This document shows, piece by piece, positions 26,005 to 33,825 of a stretch of 47,012 nucleotides of DNA. The DNA is taken from the NCBI GenBank assembly GCA_025934635.1, contig JAICWX010000024.1, positions 1 to 47,012 of the forward strand, read 5' to 3'. A model generated the notes under the pieces. That model saw only the letters and a list, made by a program, of their open reading frames with translations, had not been told where the DNA came from and ran no database searches. This DNA is from Streptosporangiaceae bacterium. Its GTDB lineage: Bacteria; Actinomycetota; Actinomycetes; Streptosporangiales; Streptosporangiaceae. Position 1 is the first letter of the stretch. Every line of letters begins with the position of its first letter. The position numbers and the translations under genes are program-made.

Positions 26005-27924
26005 TCAGCCGACGTGCACGCGGGGGCGGCGGGAGCGGTCCGGCTCGGCGCGGCGCAGCACCTCGCGGGTGACCGGGGCGACCTCGCCGGAGCCCCACAA
26101 GATGAAGCGCAGGAAGTGGGTCAGCGGGCTGCCCTCGGTCCAGCCGAAGTAGACGTGCGGGACCAGCCCGAACTGGTCCCGCACGGCGAGGCAGATGGCG
26201 GCGATGCCGTTGGCGACCGCGGTGCTGCTCACGGTCAGCACCTGGTGGCCGAACCGGTCCTCGCCCTTGACCTCGAGATCGGATTCGAACTCCGAGGCAT
26301 CGGCCACCGACACCTCGAGGAACACCACGGGCTGGTCATCGGGAATCCGGCTGGCGTCCCGCTCCTCCTGCCATTTGGACAGGTACTCGGCCCGGTCTCG
26401 TTCGTCCGGCTCGTTGGCGATGACGTTGACGACGCCCGCGGGGACCGCCGCCCGCAAGAACCCCGAGGCGGCCTGGTCGAAGGTCACGCCGGTCGCGCGG
26501 AGCTCGTAGGCCCGGCTCACCCGGGAGACGAGCGACACGACCAGGACGCCGGCGATGAAGCAGCCCGCGATCTTCAGCCCATCCGGCCGCTCCACCATGT
26601 TGGCCACCGTGGTCACCGCGAAGATCAGCGTGATCAGCGCGTACGCCCACGTCATCCGGTCCCGGCGGCGGTGGGCGGACAGCGTGACCGCGTACGCGGC
26701 CGAGGTGATCAGCACCAGCACGCCGGTCGCGTAGGCGCCCGCCTGGGCGTCCACGTCGGCGTCGAAAACCCAGGTGACCATGAATGCGATCGCCGCGAAC
26801 ACCAGCACCAGCGGGCGGGCGGCCAGCGCCCACGCCGGGGCCATCCCGTACCGGGGCAGGTAGCGGGGGACCAGGTTCAGCAGCCCGGCCATGGCCGAGG
26901 CGCCGGCGAACCACAAGATCGCGATGGTGCTGACGTCGTAGGCCGTGCCGAAGCCGTTGCCGAGGTAGAGGTGCGCCAGGTAGGCCAGGGCCCGGCCGTT
27001 GGCCCCCCCGCCCGGCTGGAACTCCCGGGCCGGGATCAGCACGGCAGTCGCGAAGCTGGAGGTCAGCAGGAGAACGGCCATGATGCCGGCGGCCACCGAC
27101 AGCAGCCGCCGGGTCCCGGCGACCCGCCGGGCCAGCCGTTCCTCCGCCGTCCCGGTCCCGTCCGTGACCTGCGGCATGACCAGCACGCCGGTCTCGAAGC
27201 CGGACAGCCCCAGGGCCAGTTTGGGAAAGGCGACCAGCGCGACGCCGATCACGGCCAGCGCGCTGGAATGCTCGTGAGTGAGCGCCGACCACCAGCTGGT
27301 CACGTGGGCCGAGCCGGTGGCCACGTGGACCAGGGCGTCGCCTACCACCACGGCGTTCAGCGCCAGGTACACGCCGACCAGCACGACCGCGATCCCGATC
27401 GCCTCGCCGAACCCGCGCAGGAACACCGCCGCCAGCGCAGCCAGCAGCACCAGCGTGACCGCGAGCTGGTGCCCGTGCAGGAAATGCGGCGCGTAAGAGT
27501 TCTCCAGCAGGTGCGTCGAGGCGTCCGCCGCGGACAAGGTCATCGTGATCAGGAAGTCGGTGGCGGCGAAGCCGAGCAGCACCAGGACCAGGATCTTGCC
27601 GCTCCACCAGGACAGGATGCGCTCGAGCATGGCCAGCGAGCCCTCGCCCCGCGGGCTCTCGGCCGCCACCCGCCGGTACACCGGCAGTGCCCCGAGCAAT
27701 GTCACCACTACCAGCACGACCGTGGCCAGCGGCGAGACGACCCCGGCGGCCAGGAACGCGATCGCGGGCTGGTAGCCGATCGTGGAGAAATAGTCGACGC
27801 CGGTCAGGCAGACGACCTGCCACCAGGCGTGACCCGCCTCGTGCTCGGCGACCTGCCGGTGCGGTCCGGGATGTCGCCCCTCCCGCCCCGGATGCCCCGC
27901 GCTGTCCCGTGCCCCCGTTGTCAT
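26005..27924 (-). CDS. APC-superfamily amino acid permease-like transporter
   Basis: A 639-residue membrane protein with about twelve hydrophobic segments from residue ~35 to ~480. Key stretches are [19 protein letters not shown] after a His-rich hydrophilic start, and [21 protein letters not shown], typical of APC-type transporters. A soluble C-terminal region of ~150 residues ([20 protein letters not shown]..., ending RRPRVHVG) is unusual for simple permeases and may be a regulatory domain. ATG 27924 is the best start. It probably takes up an amino acid or related cation by proton symport. Substrate unknown. Confidence 0.85.
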   Translation of the reverse strand: MTTGARDSAGHPGREGRHPGPHRQVAEHEAGHAWWQVVCLTGVDYFSTIGYQPAIAFLAAGVVSPLATVVLVVVTLLGALPVYRRVAAESPRGEGSLAMLERILSWWSGKILVLVLLGFAATDFLITMTLSAADASTHLLENSYAPHFLHGHQLAVTLVLLAALAAVFLRGFGEAIGIAVVLVGVYLALNAVVVGDALVHVATGSAHVTSWWSALTHEHSSALAVIGVALVAFPKLALGLSGFETGVLVMPQVTDGTGTAEERLARRVAGTRRLLSVAAGIMAVLLLTSSFATAVLIPAREFQPGGGANGRALAYLAHLYLGNGFGTAYDVSTIAILWFAGASAMAGLLNLVPRYLPRYGMAPAWALAARPLVLVFAAIAFMVTWVFDADVDAQAGAYATGVLVLITSAAYAVTLSAHRRRDRMTWAYALITLIFAVTTVANMVERPDGLKIAGCFIAGVLVVSLVSRVSRAYELRATGVTFDQAASGFLRAAVPAGVVNVIANEPDERDRAEYLSKWQEERDASRIPDDQPVVFLEVSVADASEFESDLEVKGEDRFGHQVLTVSSTAVANGIAAICLAVRDQFGLVPHVYFGWTEGSPLTHFLRFILWGSGEVAPVTREVLRRAEPDRSRRPRVHVG

Positions 27925-28101
27925 CTGGGCACGCTACCAGCCCGGACCTGCGTGCCGTCCCCGGCCGCGAGGGGGACCGGCCGGGTTAGAATCTTCCCGG
28001 CCGGGCCGCCCGGCGACCACCGGACGGGCCGTCGTGCCGGGGGGAATCGCTGGTATAGGTGGCCGGGAGGCCACGCCAGGACCGGCAGGAGGCCTGTCAC
28101 C

Positions 28102-28337
28102 GATCCGCCCGCTCACCCGGCGCCATTCGGCACCAAGGTCGCGCATCAGGCCGGGTCTATGACTACGGGCTCGGCGGGAAGGGCAACTTCGCGGCCGACC
28201 CGGAAGCCGCCGCCGAGCAGGCAATCGGCGATTTTCCCGCCACCGTCGCCGGAGTGAAACAGCAGCGGGCCTTCCTGGCCAGCGACGTCGTGCCCGAGAT
28301 CGTCACGATGGCCCGGGCATCTCAATCGAAGAGATAA
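28102..28337 (+). pseudogene. N-terminal relic of a DUF574 SAM-dependent methyltransferase
   Basis: RVYDYGLGGKGNFAADPEAA, then a FPATVAGVKQQRAFL segment, matches the conserved start of actinobacterial DUF574 (Methyltransf_19) enzymes, whose usual form is RxYDYxLGGKDNFAADREAA...NRAFL. The preceding residues FGTKVAHQA fit in another frame, so there is a shift near 28150. The remaining ~200 residues of the enzyme are missing. The TAA stop (28335-28337) lies inside an 18-bp repeat copy, so the gene is cut exactly at that repeat. Confidence 0.65.
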
Positions 28338-28350
28338 CAGCAAGAAGCGG
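28333..28350 (+). repeat. 18-bp dispersed motif, copy a
   Basis: GATAACAGCAAGAAGCGG. It is identical to copies b and e, supplies the stop codon of the methyltransferase relic, and lies 176 bp upstream of the 196-aa orphan gene in the same orientation. Confidence 0.85.
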
Positions 28351-28401
28351 GAGAGGCGGAAAGTGCTCGGGAGAACCGGGGGAGCGGATGCTAGCCGGTT
28401 G

Positions 28402-28439
28402 AGATCAGGCCCTGGCCGCCATGCAGCGGTTCCTGATCT
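28402..28439. repeat. Inverted repeat upstream of the orphan gene
   Basis: AGATCAGG and CCTGATCT are exact arms around 22 nt. The site lies between repeat copy a and the orphan gene promoter. It could be an operator or an RNA hairpin. Confidence 0.4.
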
Positions 28440-28525
28440 TCAGGGCCGGCCCCTCGCGGGCGGCCTCACACCCCTGCTGCGAACGCCCCGCCCCCGATCC
28501 GACGCGGCGGGCGATAATAAGCGCC

Positions 28526-29116
28526 GTGGATGACAGTCACTACAGCCTGGTCGTCGCGGCGGCCCAGGCCGCCGGGCCGTGCGTTCCCGGTGAGGAAGCG
28601 GCCTGGGGCCGCCGGGTGCACGGCCTGACCGTGGACCTGCACCTGATCGCCCAGCAGGCGAAGCAGGACATCGACCGGCTGGAGGCATCGCGGACCTTCA
28701 TCGCGTTCCTGGAGAAGGTCGAGATCGAGGAGTCGAGCCGTCGCGGGCTGCTCACCCTGCGCCTGCCGTCGGGTGAAAGCGAGACGATCCGCACCGAACA
28801 GAAAGACACCGACCGCGGCCAGGCGCTGATCGACCGGGCGCAGTCCCTGGAAGGCCGCTGGGTGCTGGTCTACCGGTACAACGAGCGGAAGACCGGGCAG
28901 CGGAACCAGTCGGTCCGGATGCTGGCGCACCTGCTGGATCTCGGCATGGACGGAGCCGTGCCCAGCACCACGGCGAAGAAGATGGTGCTGCAGGAGGCGG
29001 CCGGGGACGTGGCCCGCGCACAGCAGGCGTGGACCGAGGCGGGCCTGCCGGGAAGCGGCCCAGTCAGCGTCGACCAGCTGGAACAGGCCCGCGCAGCAGC
29101 GCGGGCAGCGGGCTAG
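28526..29116 (+). CDS. Hypothetical protein (196 aa), orphan between direct repeats
   Basis: I do not recognise this protein. It is charged and soluble: an N-terminal helical half (GRRVHGLTVDLHLIAQQAKQ, then LEASRTFIAFLEKVEIEE), a central beta-rich part (LTLRLPSGESETIRTEQKDT, LEGRWVLVYRYNERKTGQ) that could be an OB-like fold, and a helical end (AARAAG). GTG 28526 is chosen because GATAAT ends 7 nt upstream with no ribosome site, a leaderless promoter. The gene sits alone between two identical 18-bp direct repeats (28333 and 29158). Base use matches its neighbours. Coding is likely; function is unknown. Confidence 0.7.
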   Translation: MDDSHYSLVVAAAQAAGPCVPGEEAAWGRRVHGLTVDLHLIAQQAKQDIDRLEASRTFIAFLEKVEIEESSRRGLLTLRLPSGESETIRTEQKDTDRGQALIDRAQSLEGRWVLVYRYNERKTGQRNQSVRMLAHLLDLGMDGAVPSTTAKKMVLQEAAGDVARAQQAWTEAGLPGSGPVSVDQLEQARAAARAAG

Positions 29117-29157
29117 CCGTCGCCGGATCAGGCTCCGGCCGCGCCGCAGAAGAAGCT

Positions 29158-29175
29158 GATAACAGCAAGAAGCGG
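29158..29175 (+). repeat. 18-bp dispersed motif, copy b
   Basis: Identical to copy a, 42 bp past the orphan gene stop, and in direct orientation to a. With copy c it forms inverted ends of a 177-bp structured segment. Confidence 0.85.
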
Positions 29176-29319
29176 TCAGATAGCCAGCCTGGTTCCCCTC
29201 TTTCAGGAGAGTGGGCTGGTCCGGGTCGATCCGGCTTGGACCGAATCGAGTCGGATCGACCCGTCCCGGACCTGCGAAAGACCTCGCAGGTTGGTACGAG
29301 ACCCGGTAAGAGTCACAGC

Positions 29320-29334
29320 CTTCTTGCTGTTATC
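29320..29334 (-). repeat. 18-bp dispersed motif, copy c (15 of 18)
   Basis: GATAACAGCAAGAAG on the minus strand; the last three bases differ from the other copies. It overlaps the -35 hexamer of the recombinase-like gene. Confidence 0.8.
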
Positions 29335-29353
29335 GGGCGTGAATCGCTATCCT
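29324..29353 (+). promoter_or_regulatory. Leaderless promoter of the recombinase-like gene
   Basis: TTGCTG (29324-29329) and TATCCT (29348-29353) are 18 bp apart, and the -10 ends 6 nt before ATG 29360. The -35 lies wholly within repeat copy c, so a protein binding the repeat would block or alter transcription. Confidence 0.5.
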
Positions 29354-29359
29354 TCGGGC

Positions 29360-30223
29360 ATGCCACCAGGGGAGGCCCGCCGCCCGGCGGGCGACGCCAT
29401 CGACGCCTTCGTCCGTCATCTGTCCGGGCGCCAGCTCGCCGGCGCCACGCTGCGGATCCGCCGGCACTTCCTGGACGAGTACCTGCAGCACGCCGAGCAG
29501 GCCGGCGCCGCCGGCATCTCGGTCGGCGACCTCATGGATCCCGCCCGTGCCGCTGCGTGGCTCGCCGACGCGGCGGCCGGGAAAACCCGCACCCGCAACA
29601 GCCTCTACGGGCCCGCGGCCGCCGCGTACTCCAACTCGATGCGCGTGCGCGTCGACACCTACAACCTCTTCGCCGAGTTCCTCGGGCTGCCCGGCCGCCT
29701 GGACAGCCAGGCGCCTGCCAGCGGCTTCTGCCTGACCCCAGCCGACACCGACCGCCTGCTCCACGACCTGTCCGTCCGGCGGCCGGTACACGCCAACGCC
29801 GCGACGGCACTGCGCACCGCCGCCGTGGCCGCGCTCGTCGCCGACACCGGCCGCGGTGTCCCCGAGCTCGCCCGGCTCAGGCTCAGCGCGCTGCACCTCG
29901 ACGGCACCGCGCACGTCGAGCTCGGTGATGAGTCGTGCCCGCTCGGCGGCGCGACCGTGCAGATCCTGAACCGCTGGCTCCTGGCCCGGGCGGAGATCAT
30001 CGCCGAGCTCGAGGGCAGCGACCCCGGGCACCTGTGGATCCCGACCAAGCCCGGCCGGCCCCGAGGCGGGAACCCGCCGGTCAAGCCGGGCCTGACCCGC
30101 GCGGCCGTCCGCACCCTTCACGCCGCGCACCGCAGCCTCGTCAGCCAGGTACTCGGCACCCCGCTCCGCCCGGGCGCCTTCCGCGTCTCGGCGCAGTCAC
30201 GGTCCCGCGGGGGAGAAGCATAA
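29360..30223 (+). CDS. Tyrosine-recombinase-like protein without the catalytic residues
   Basis: 287 residues in two parts. Residues ~10-115 look like the SAM-like core-binding domain of Xer/integrase proteins (AIDAFVRHLSGRQLAGATLR, then RVDTYNLFAEFLGLPG). Residues ~125-270 resemble the catalytic domain, with ALVADTGRGVPELARLRLSA matching the box I region. The active-site signs are poor: the box I arginine is displaced (DTGRG instead of TGxR), HxxR is replaced by LHAAHR, and no terminal tyrosine motif is present. It may therefore bind DNA without cutting. ATG 29360 follows a leaderless promoter that contains a copy of the dispersed 18-bp motif. A dif-like site lies 2.5 kb away. Confidence 0.6.
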   Translation: MPPGEARRPAGDAIDAFVRHLSGRQLAGATLRIRRHFLDEYLQHAEQAGAAGISVGDLMDPARAAAWLADAAAGKTRTRNSLYGPAAAAYSNSMRVRVDTYNLFAEFLGLPGRLDSQAPASGFCLTPADTDRLLHDLSVRRPVHANAATALRTAAVAALVADTGRGVPELARLRLSALHLDGTAHVELGDESCPLGGATVQILNRWLLARAEIIAELEGSDPGHLWIPTKPGRPRGGNPPVKPGLTRAAVRTLHAAHRSLVSQVLGTPLRPGAFRVSAQSRSRGGEA

Positions 30224-30251
30224 CGGCGCCCGCCCCGCCACGGCAGGATCT

Positions 30252-30364
30252 GGATCGATGCCGGTCAGGACGGTGGCCAGCGCCGTACCGGGCAGCTCAT
30301 GGGAGGCGGTCGCGGCAAGGCCCGCGGCAGCCGACGGCTCGATCAGGACGCCGAGGACGCTGAC
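30252..30364 (-). pseudogene. C-terminal relic of a threonine-dehydratase-like PLP enzyme
   Basis: VSVLGVLIEPSAAAGLAA followed by SHELPGTALATVLTG matches the usual EPSGAAGLAAL...VLTGGN segment of threonine/serine dehydratases. The glycine-rich end is altered to GIDPD and nothing of the rest of the enzyme is present. The fragment overlaps nothing else recognised and fills the gap between two genes. Confidence 0.45.
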
Positions 30365-30381
30365 CTGCGTGCTGGATTGCG

Positions 30382-31637
30382 TCAGTGCGTCAGGAGAGTG
30401 AAGACGACCGCCTGCCGGTTCAGGGCCGGGGCGACCGGGCCGATCCCGGTCAGGGCCGACCCGGTCGCCTCCAGCGCGGTGATCTCGTGCGTCCGGCCGG
30501 TCCCGGAACCGGTGATGCCGCTGACGTGCGGCCGCGTCCAGGTGTTCCCGGCACCGAGCGTCCATACGACAACCTTCTGCCGGCCAGTCCCGCCGTATTG
30601 CCCGGCGGCGGCGAAGCCGCGGGTACCGGCGGTGAGCGCGGTGACAGTCGTGTCGGCCTCGGGCAGGCCCAGCGGCAGCTCCCGCCACGTCATGCCGCCA
30701 TCGGCCGAGAACTCGGCAAATGCCCGGGTGGGTGCCCCGGTGATGGCAGGACCGCCCGTCGCGACGACGCGGCTGCCGCTGACCGCAATCTGGTTGAGCT
30801 GGGCGTTGGGCGCCCCGGCGGGCAGCGGCAGGACGATCGTCCGCCACACCCGGCCGTTGGACGTGACCCACACGGCCGGCTTGCCCTGGTGCGAGCCGAC
30901 GACACGAATCCATCAGGCTCGGCGGCGACCGCGAGGGTCTGGCTGGAGCCGGTTACCTCGTTCACGTCGCGCGCGCGTACCCAGGTGCGCAGGTCCGATG
31001 ACCACCACACGTCGGCGACGCAGCCGCCGCCCGCGACGGCCAGCTTGCCGAGGATGACATACCCGCGCGGTCCCGCCGCGGCCGAGATGACGGAGACGCC
31101 GGCGAGGCTGGCGGCGATGGGGCCGGCGGCAGGCCGCCAGGTCGTGCCGTTCGCCGAGGTGAGGACGACGGGGCCGGGCGTGCCGACGGCGAGCCACCCC
31201 GCAGGACCGTGCACCACGCTGGTCAGCGTGGCCGGCCGGGTTCGCGCGGGCAGCGACGACATCGACGTGGCGAGGGTCCAGGAGCCGCCGCCAGACCGCC
31301 GCCAGACCGCCGGATAGCCATCAGCGCTGCCGACAGCGAGCCGTACGCCGTCCGCGGCGGTCAGGGCGCTGACCGTCAGCCGGGGGGCGCCGGGCAGCGG
31401 CAGCTGGCCGGGGTACCCGGCGAACGTGGTGACGGCCAGCGCTGGCGGGGTCGCCGCTGCCTTATGGCCGGACGGACGGCCGGGCCGCGCGCTGCAGCTT
31501 GTCAGCGCGAGCGCGAAGATGATGACCACAGCGAGGACGAGAATCGGCATCCCTGCCATCGCTGCACGATGGCCCTCGGTCTCCTTGCTGCCAGCCCGGG
31601 CAGCGCCGGCCCGGTCGTTCCGCATGCCTGCCATCAC
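30382..31637 (-). pseudogene. Beta-propeller-like lipoprotein, one frameshift
   Basis: A secreted lipoprotein with signal peptide and lipobox ALTSC (Cys48), then sequence repeats such as WSSDLRTWVRAR, TSNGRVWRTI, SADGGMTWREL and TSANGTTWRP, the Asp-box/BNR style pattern of beta-propellers. The start is GTG 31637 (or ATG 31634), with AAGGAG 6 nt upstream. The frame breaks at about 30892: GFV leads into SSARTRA, while the expected VVGSHQGKPAVWVTSN continues in the next frame to 30382. One base seems missing, so this may be a read error. Likely a surface protein; ligand unknown. Confidence 0.7.
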
Positions 31638-32033
31638 GCGATGCTCCTTACGCATCTGTGCCACAGCGGTGGTTGGCTTCCGGCGTCACCCGGCAGAATC
31701 CGGTGCCGCCGGGCAGCAGCAACTCCGCACAGTGAGTATAACGTGACATTGGGTGATTTAGGAGCGCGCCGGCCGGATTTTGTGAACTCACTCCCGGGCG
31801 GCTGGCGGGGGAGACCGGGACGCTCTCGGCTAGGGTGAAGACGTGTGCTGCTCCGCCGCCATGACAACCCGTACCGCCGCTTAGCGGCGGTACGGGGCTG
31901 CTGCGGCCGCGGCCTTGATGCCTGTCCCTGCCGGGGCCAGCGCCAGCGCGTACCGCCAGGTCAGTGTCCTGCCGGCCGCCACCCGCGTTTCCGTCTCGGT
32001 GCTGCCGGATCGTCCTGCCTGATCAGGGGAGTC

Positions 32034-32630
32034 ATGTCTCAGCCGCAGCGATCCGATTCACCGTCACAGCACGAGGAACCAGGCCCGCAGGATCCGGGCG
32101 CCGCCGCGATGCTCCTGATGGTGGGCCTGCCCGGGGCCGGGAAAACCACCCGGGCCCGGGAACTCGCCGCGGTGCACCGGGCGCTGCGGCTGACCCCGGA
32201 TCACTGGATGATCCCGCTGTTCGGCGATTCGATGGCCGGCGGCAAGCGGTTCGCGCTGGAAGGACGGCTCATCTCGGTTGCCCTGCAGGCGCTGCGGCTG
32301 GGGACCAGCGTCGTGCTCGACTTCGGGCTGTGGGGCCGCGATGAACGGTCGGCACTGCGCTGGCTGGCGCGATCGGCCGGGGCGGCCTGCCAGGTGGTCT
32401 ACCTGCCCGTCGACAAGGACGTCCAGCTCGCCCGGATCGCCCGCCGCCAGGCAACGGCACCGCACCACACGTTCCCCATGAGCGAAGCCGAGGTAGACCA
32501 GTGGCGGGAGCAGTTCCAGGTACCTGATGCCGCCGAGCTCGGCGGCGGTGAAATCCCCGGCCCGCCAGCGGGATGGCCGGGCTGGGCGGAATGGGCAGCG
32601 GGCCACTGGCCCTCGTGCGCCGACAGCTAA
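32034..32630 (+). CDS. P-loop kinase/ATPase (AAA_33, zeta-toxin-like fold)
   Basis: A 198-residue P-loop NTPase. Walker A is MVGLPGAGKTT, the Walker B-like segment is SVVLDFGLWGRDERS, and LARIARRQATAPHHTFPMSE forms the lid region with arginines. The family includes small-molecule kinases and zeta-toxin-like enzymes that phosphorylate metabolites or antibiotics. ATG 32034 follows AGGGGA. No antitoxin gene is adjacent, so a toxin role is not supported. It is the last intact gene before the dif-like site. Confidence 0.85.
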   Translation: MSQPQRSDSPSQHEEPGPQDPGAAAMLLMVGLPGAGKTTRARELAAVHRALRLTPDHWMIPLFGDSMAGGKRFALEGRLISVALQALRLGTSVVLDFGLWGRDERSALRWLARSAGAACQVVYLPVDKDVQLARIARRQATAPHHTFPMSEAEVDQWREQFQVPDAAELGGGEIPGPPAGWPGWAEWAAGHWPSCADS

Positions 32631-32739
32631 GTGCGCTGACGGGAACCTGCGCGTAGCTCAGGATGATGGCAAGTGGCTCAGGTGAACTGGCGGATGACAC
32701 GAGACGGAACAGGCGCCGGGGGCGGAGCTGATCATCGCT

Positions 32740-32767
32740 ACTTTACATAATGTACATTATCGGCACT
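32740..32767 (-). other. Candidate dif site (XerC/XerD recombination site)
   Basis: On the minus strand the 28-mer has the arm AGTGCCGATAA, a central TGTACA and the arm TTATGTAAAGT. The core ATAATGTACATTAT is a perfect palindrome. By my alignment 22 of 28 bases equal the E. coli dif sequence as I remember it, including GATAAT-type and TTATGT arm cores. It stands in a ~210-bp intergenic gap. A dif site would place this window at the replication terminus of a circular chromosome. The alternative is a plain operator dyad. Confidence 0.65.
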
Positions 32768-32841
32768 TGGGGGAGGCGCAGGAGAGGGGCTCCGAAGCCC
32801 CTTTTGTCCCGTGACGGCGAACATGTCGTTTGACAGCCATC

Positions 32842-33240
32842 ATGTCGCCCCGTTTCCCGGTTGGCTGGGTTGCTGACTTTCCTGAAGTTAGGATCAGCGC
32901 GGAGCGGCTGGATACTCGGGAGTTCAGTCTTGCCGACGCCAGCCTTGTCCGCGAAGTCCTGCAGTGCGGCGAGTGGCTTCCGCTGTCGACAGCGCTGGTG
33001 GAAACGACCGAGTATCCAGCGGATGTGGGCTGGTGGCTGGCTGACGCTGTGCACGAGCCTCGCCGCGACCGGACCGGGCTCAATCTCATGATGCTCGCCC
33101 GGGAAGATGATCGGACCGGAGGAGATGTTGCCGTCAAGCATGGCCGGCCGACTACCTGTTTCCAAGCTCCGGGAAGTGAGCCTGCCAGATCTCGCGGAGC
33201 GGTCCTGGCGCTTCGTCCCCGCCTAGCCTGGCCCGGGTAG
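32842..33240 (+). pseudogene. GNAT acetyltransferase N-terminal relic
   Basis: The first ~90 residues (ISAERLDTREFSLADASLVR, LPLSTALVETTEYPADVGWW, and an LNLMMLAREDDRTGG end) resemble the beginning of a GNAT N-acetyltransferase. The acetyl-CoA-binding core that should follow is absent. After ~33110 another frame reads GRLPVSKLREVSLPDLAERS and ends at a stop near 33238, as if a different gene's tail had been joined. It is a chimeric relic just beyond the dif-like site. Confidence 0.55.
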
Positions 33241-33373
33241 CCGCCGCTCCCCCGGCCTCCGTCTGGCAGCTCCTACTCGTGTCAACTCGTCAGGTCGCAC
33301 TAGCGAAGCGATGCCATTTGACAACCCGGTTGAGTAACCCACAGTTATCACATGACTACGAATCAGCAAAAAG

Positions 33374-33742
33374 ATGGTAGATTCACCCGATATGGAGCTA
33401 GACGGGATTGCCACTGCGCTGCAGGCTCTGAAGTACGCCAACGCGATAGAGGTGATCGACGAGGTTCTCGCGTTCAGTTCCGCCGCGACCGTGGCTGACG
33501 TGCGCGAGTACGCTACCGTCAAAAGCCGGGCGGCGGAAACACGGCTAGAGGAGGAAGAAGCCCGGATAGTACGCGCTGTCTGCAGGCACTGCGAGGTTGA
33601 GATCGTCCGGGGAAACGATGGCGCGTGGTATCACGGTCGCATCCCCTCATGGGGCTCACGGGGATGCCGGTCCCATAGCTTTGAACGCCTGGGTACCTGG
33701 AACAACATGCTGAATGAGAGGTGGACGGCCACTCCAGCCTGA
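33374..33742 (+). CDS. Small hypothetical protein with Cys/His-rich end
   Basis: 122 residues. An acidic helical N-terminal half (ALKYANAIEVIDEVLAFSSA) is followed by a C-terminal segment with CRHC, a WYHGR element and a later Cys-His (GCRSHSF), which could bind zinc. This pattern occurs in small actinobacterial proteins of unknown function. Local base composition is less GC-rich than in flanking genes, which suggests acquisition. ATG 33374 is chosen; ATG 33392 is an alternative, and neither has a strong ribosome site. Confidence 0.6.
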   Translation: MVDSPDMELDGIATALQALKYANAIEVIDEVLAFSSAATVADVREYATVKSRAAETRLEEEEARIVRAVCRHCEVEIVRGNDGAWYHGRIPSWGSRGCRSHSFERLGTWNNMLNERWTATPA

Positions 33743-33825
33743 TCCTCGCGGCTGCACCCCAACTCCGTCACGGACGCCGCAGTCCAGCTGGAGACACGTC
33801 TAACTCCCCTGCCGTCTGAACCTCG

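Larger units (their letters stand above)
29158..29334. other. 177-bp structured noncoding segment with inverted 15-bp ends
   Basis: The ends are GATAACAGCAAGAAG and its reverse complement. Inside are two exact hairpins: CGGGTCGATCCG/CGGATCGACCCG (29222-29233 and 29252-29263) and ACCTGCGA/TCGCAGGT (29270-29277 and 29284-29291, 6-nt loop). No credible reading frame. It resembles a small mobile element, a recombination site or a regulatory RNA leader. Confidence 0.55.

Noticed and set aside
26014..28257. A 747-codon open frame on the plus strand
   Set aside because: Antisense to the APC-type permease; composition is His/Gln/Arg/Gly-rich shadow.
29158..29334. An integron attC site
   Set aside because: The folded segment and cassette-like layout suggested it, but the end sequence GTTATC does not fit the attC core GTTRRRY, and the nearby recombinase-like protein lacks the integron-integrase residues.
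32034..32630. Toxin-antitoxin pair from the zeta-toxin-like P-loop protein
   Set aside because: No small antitoxin gene lies upstream or downstream, and the protein fits ordinary AAA_33 kinases.
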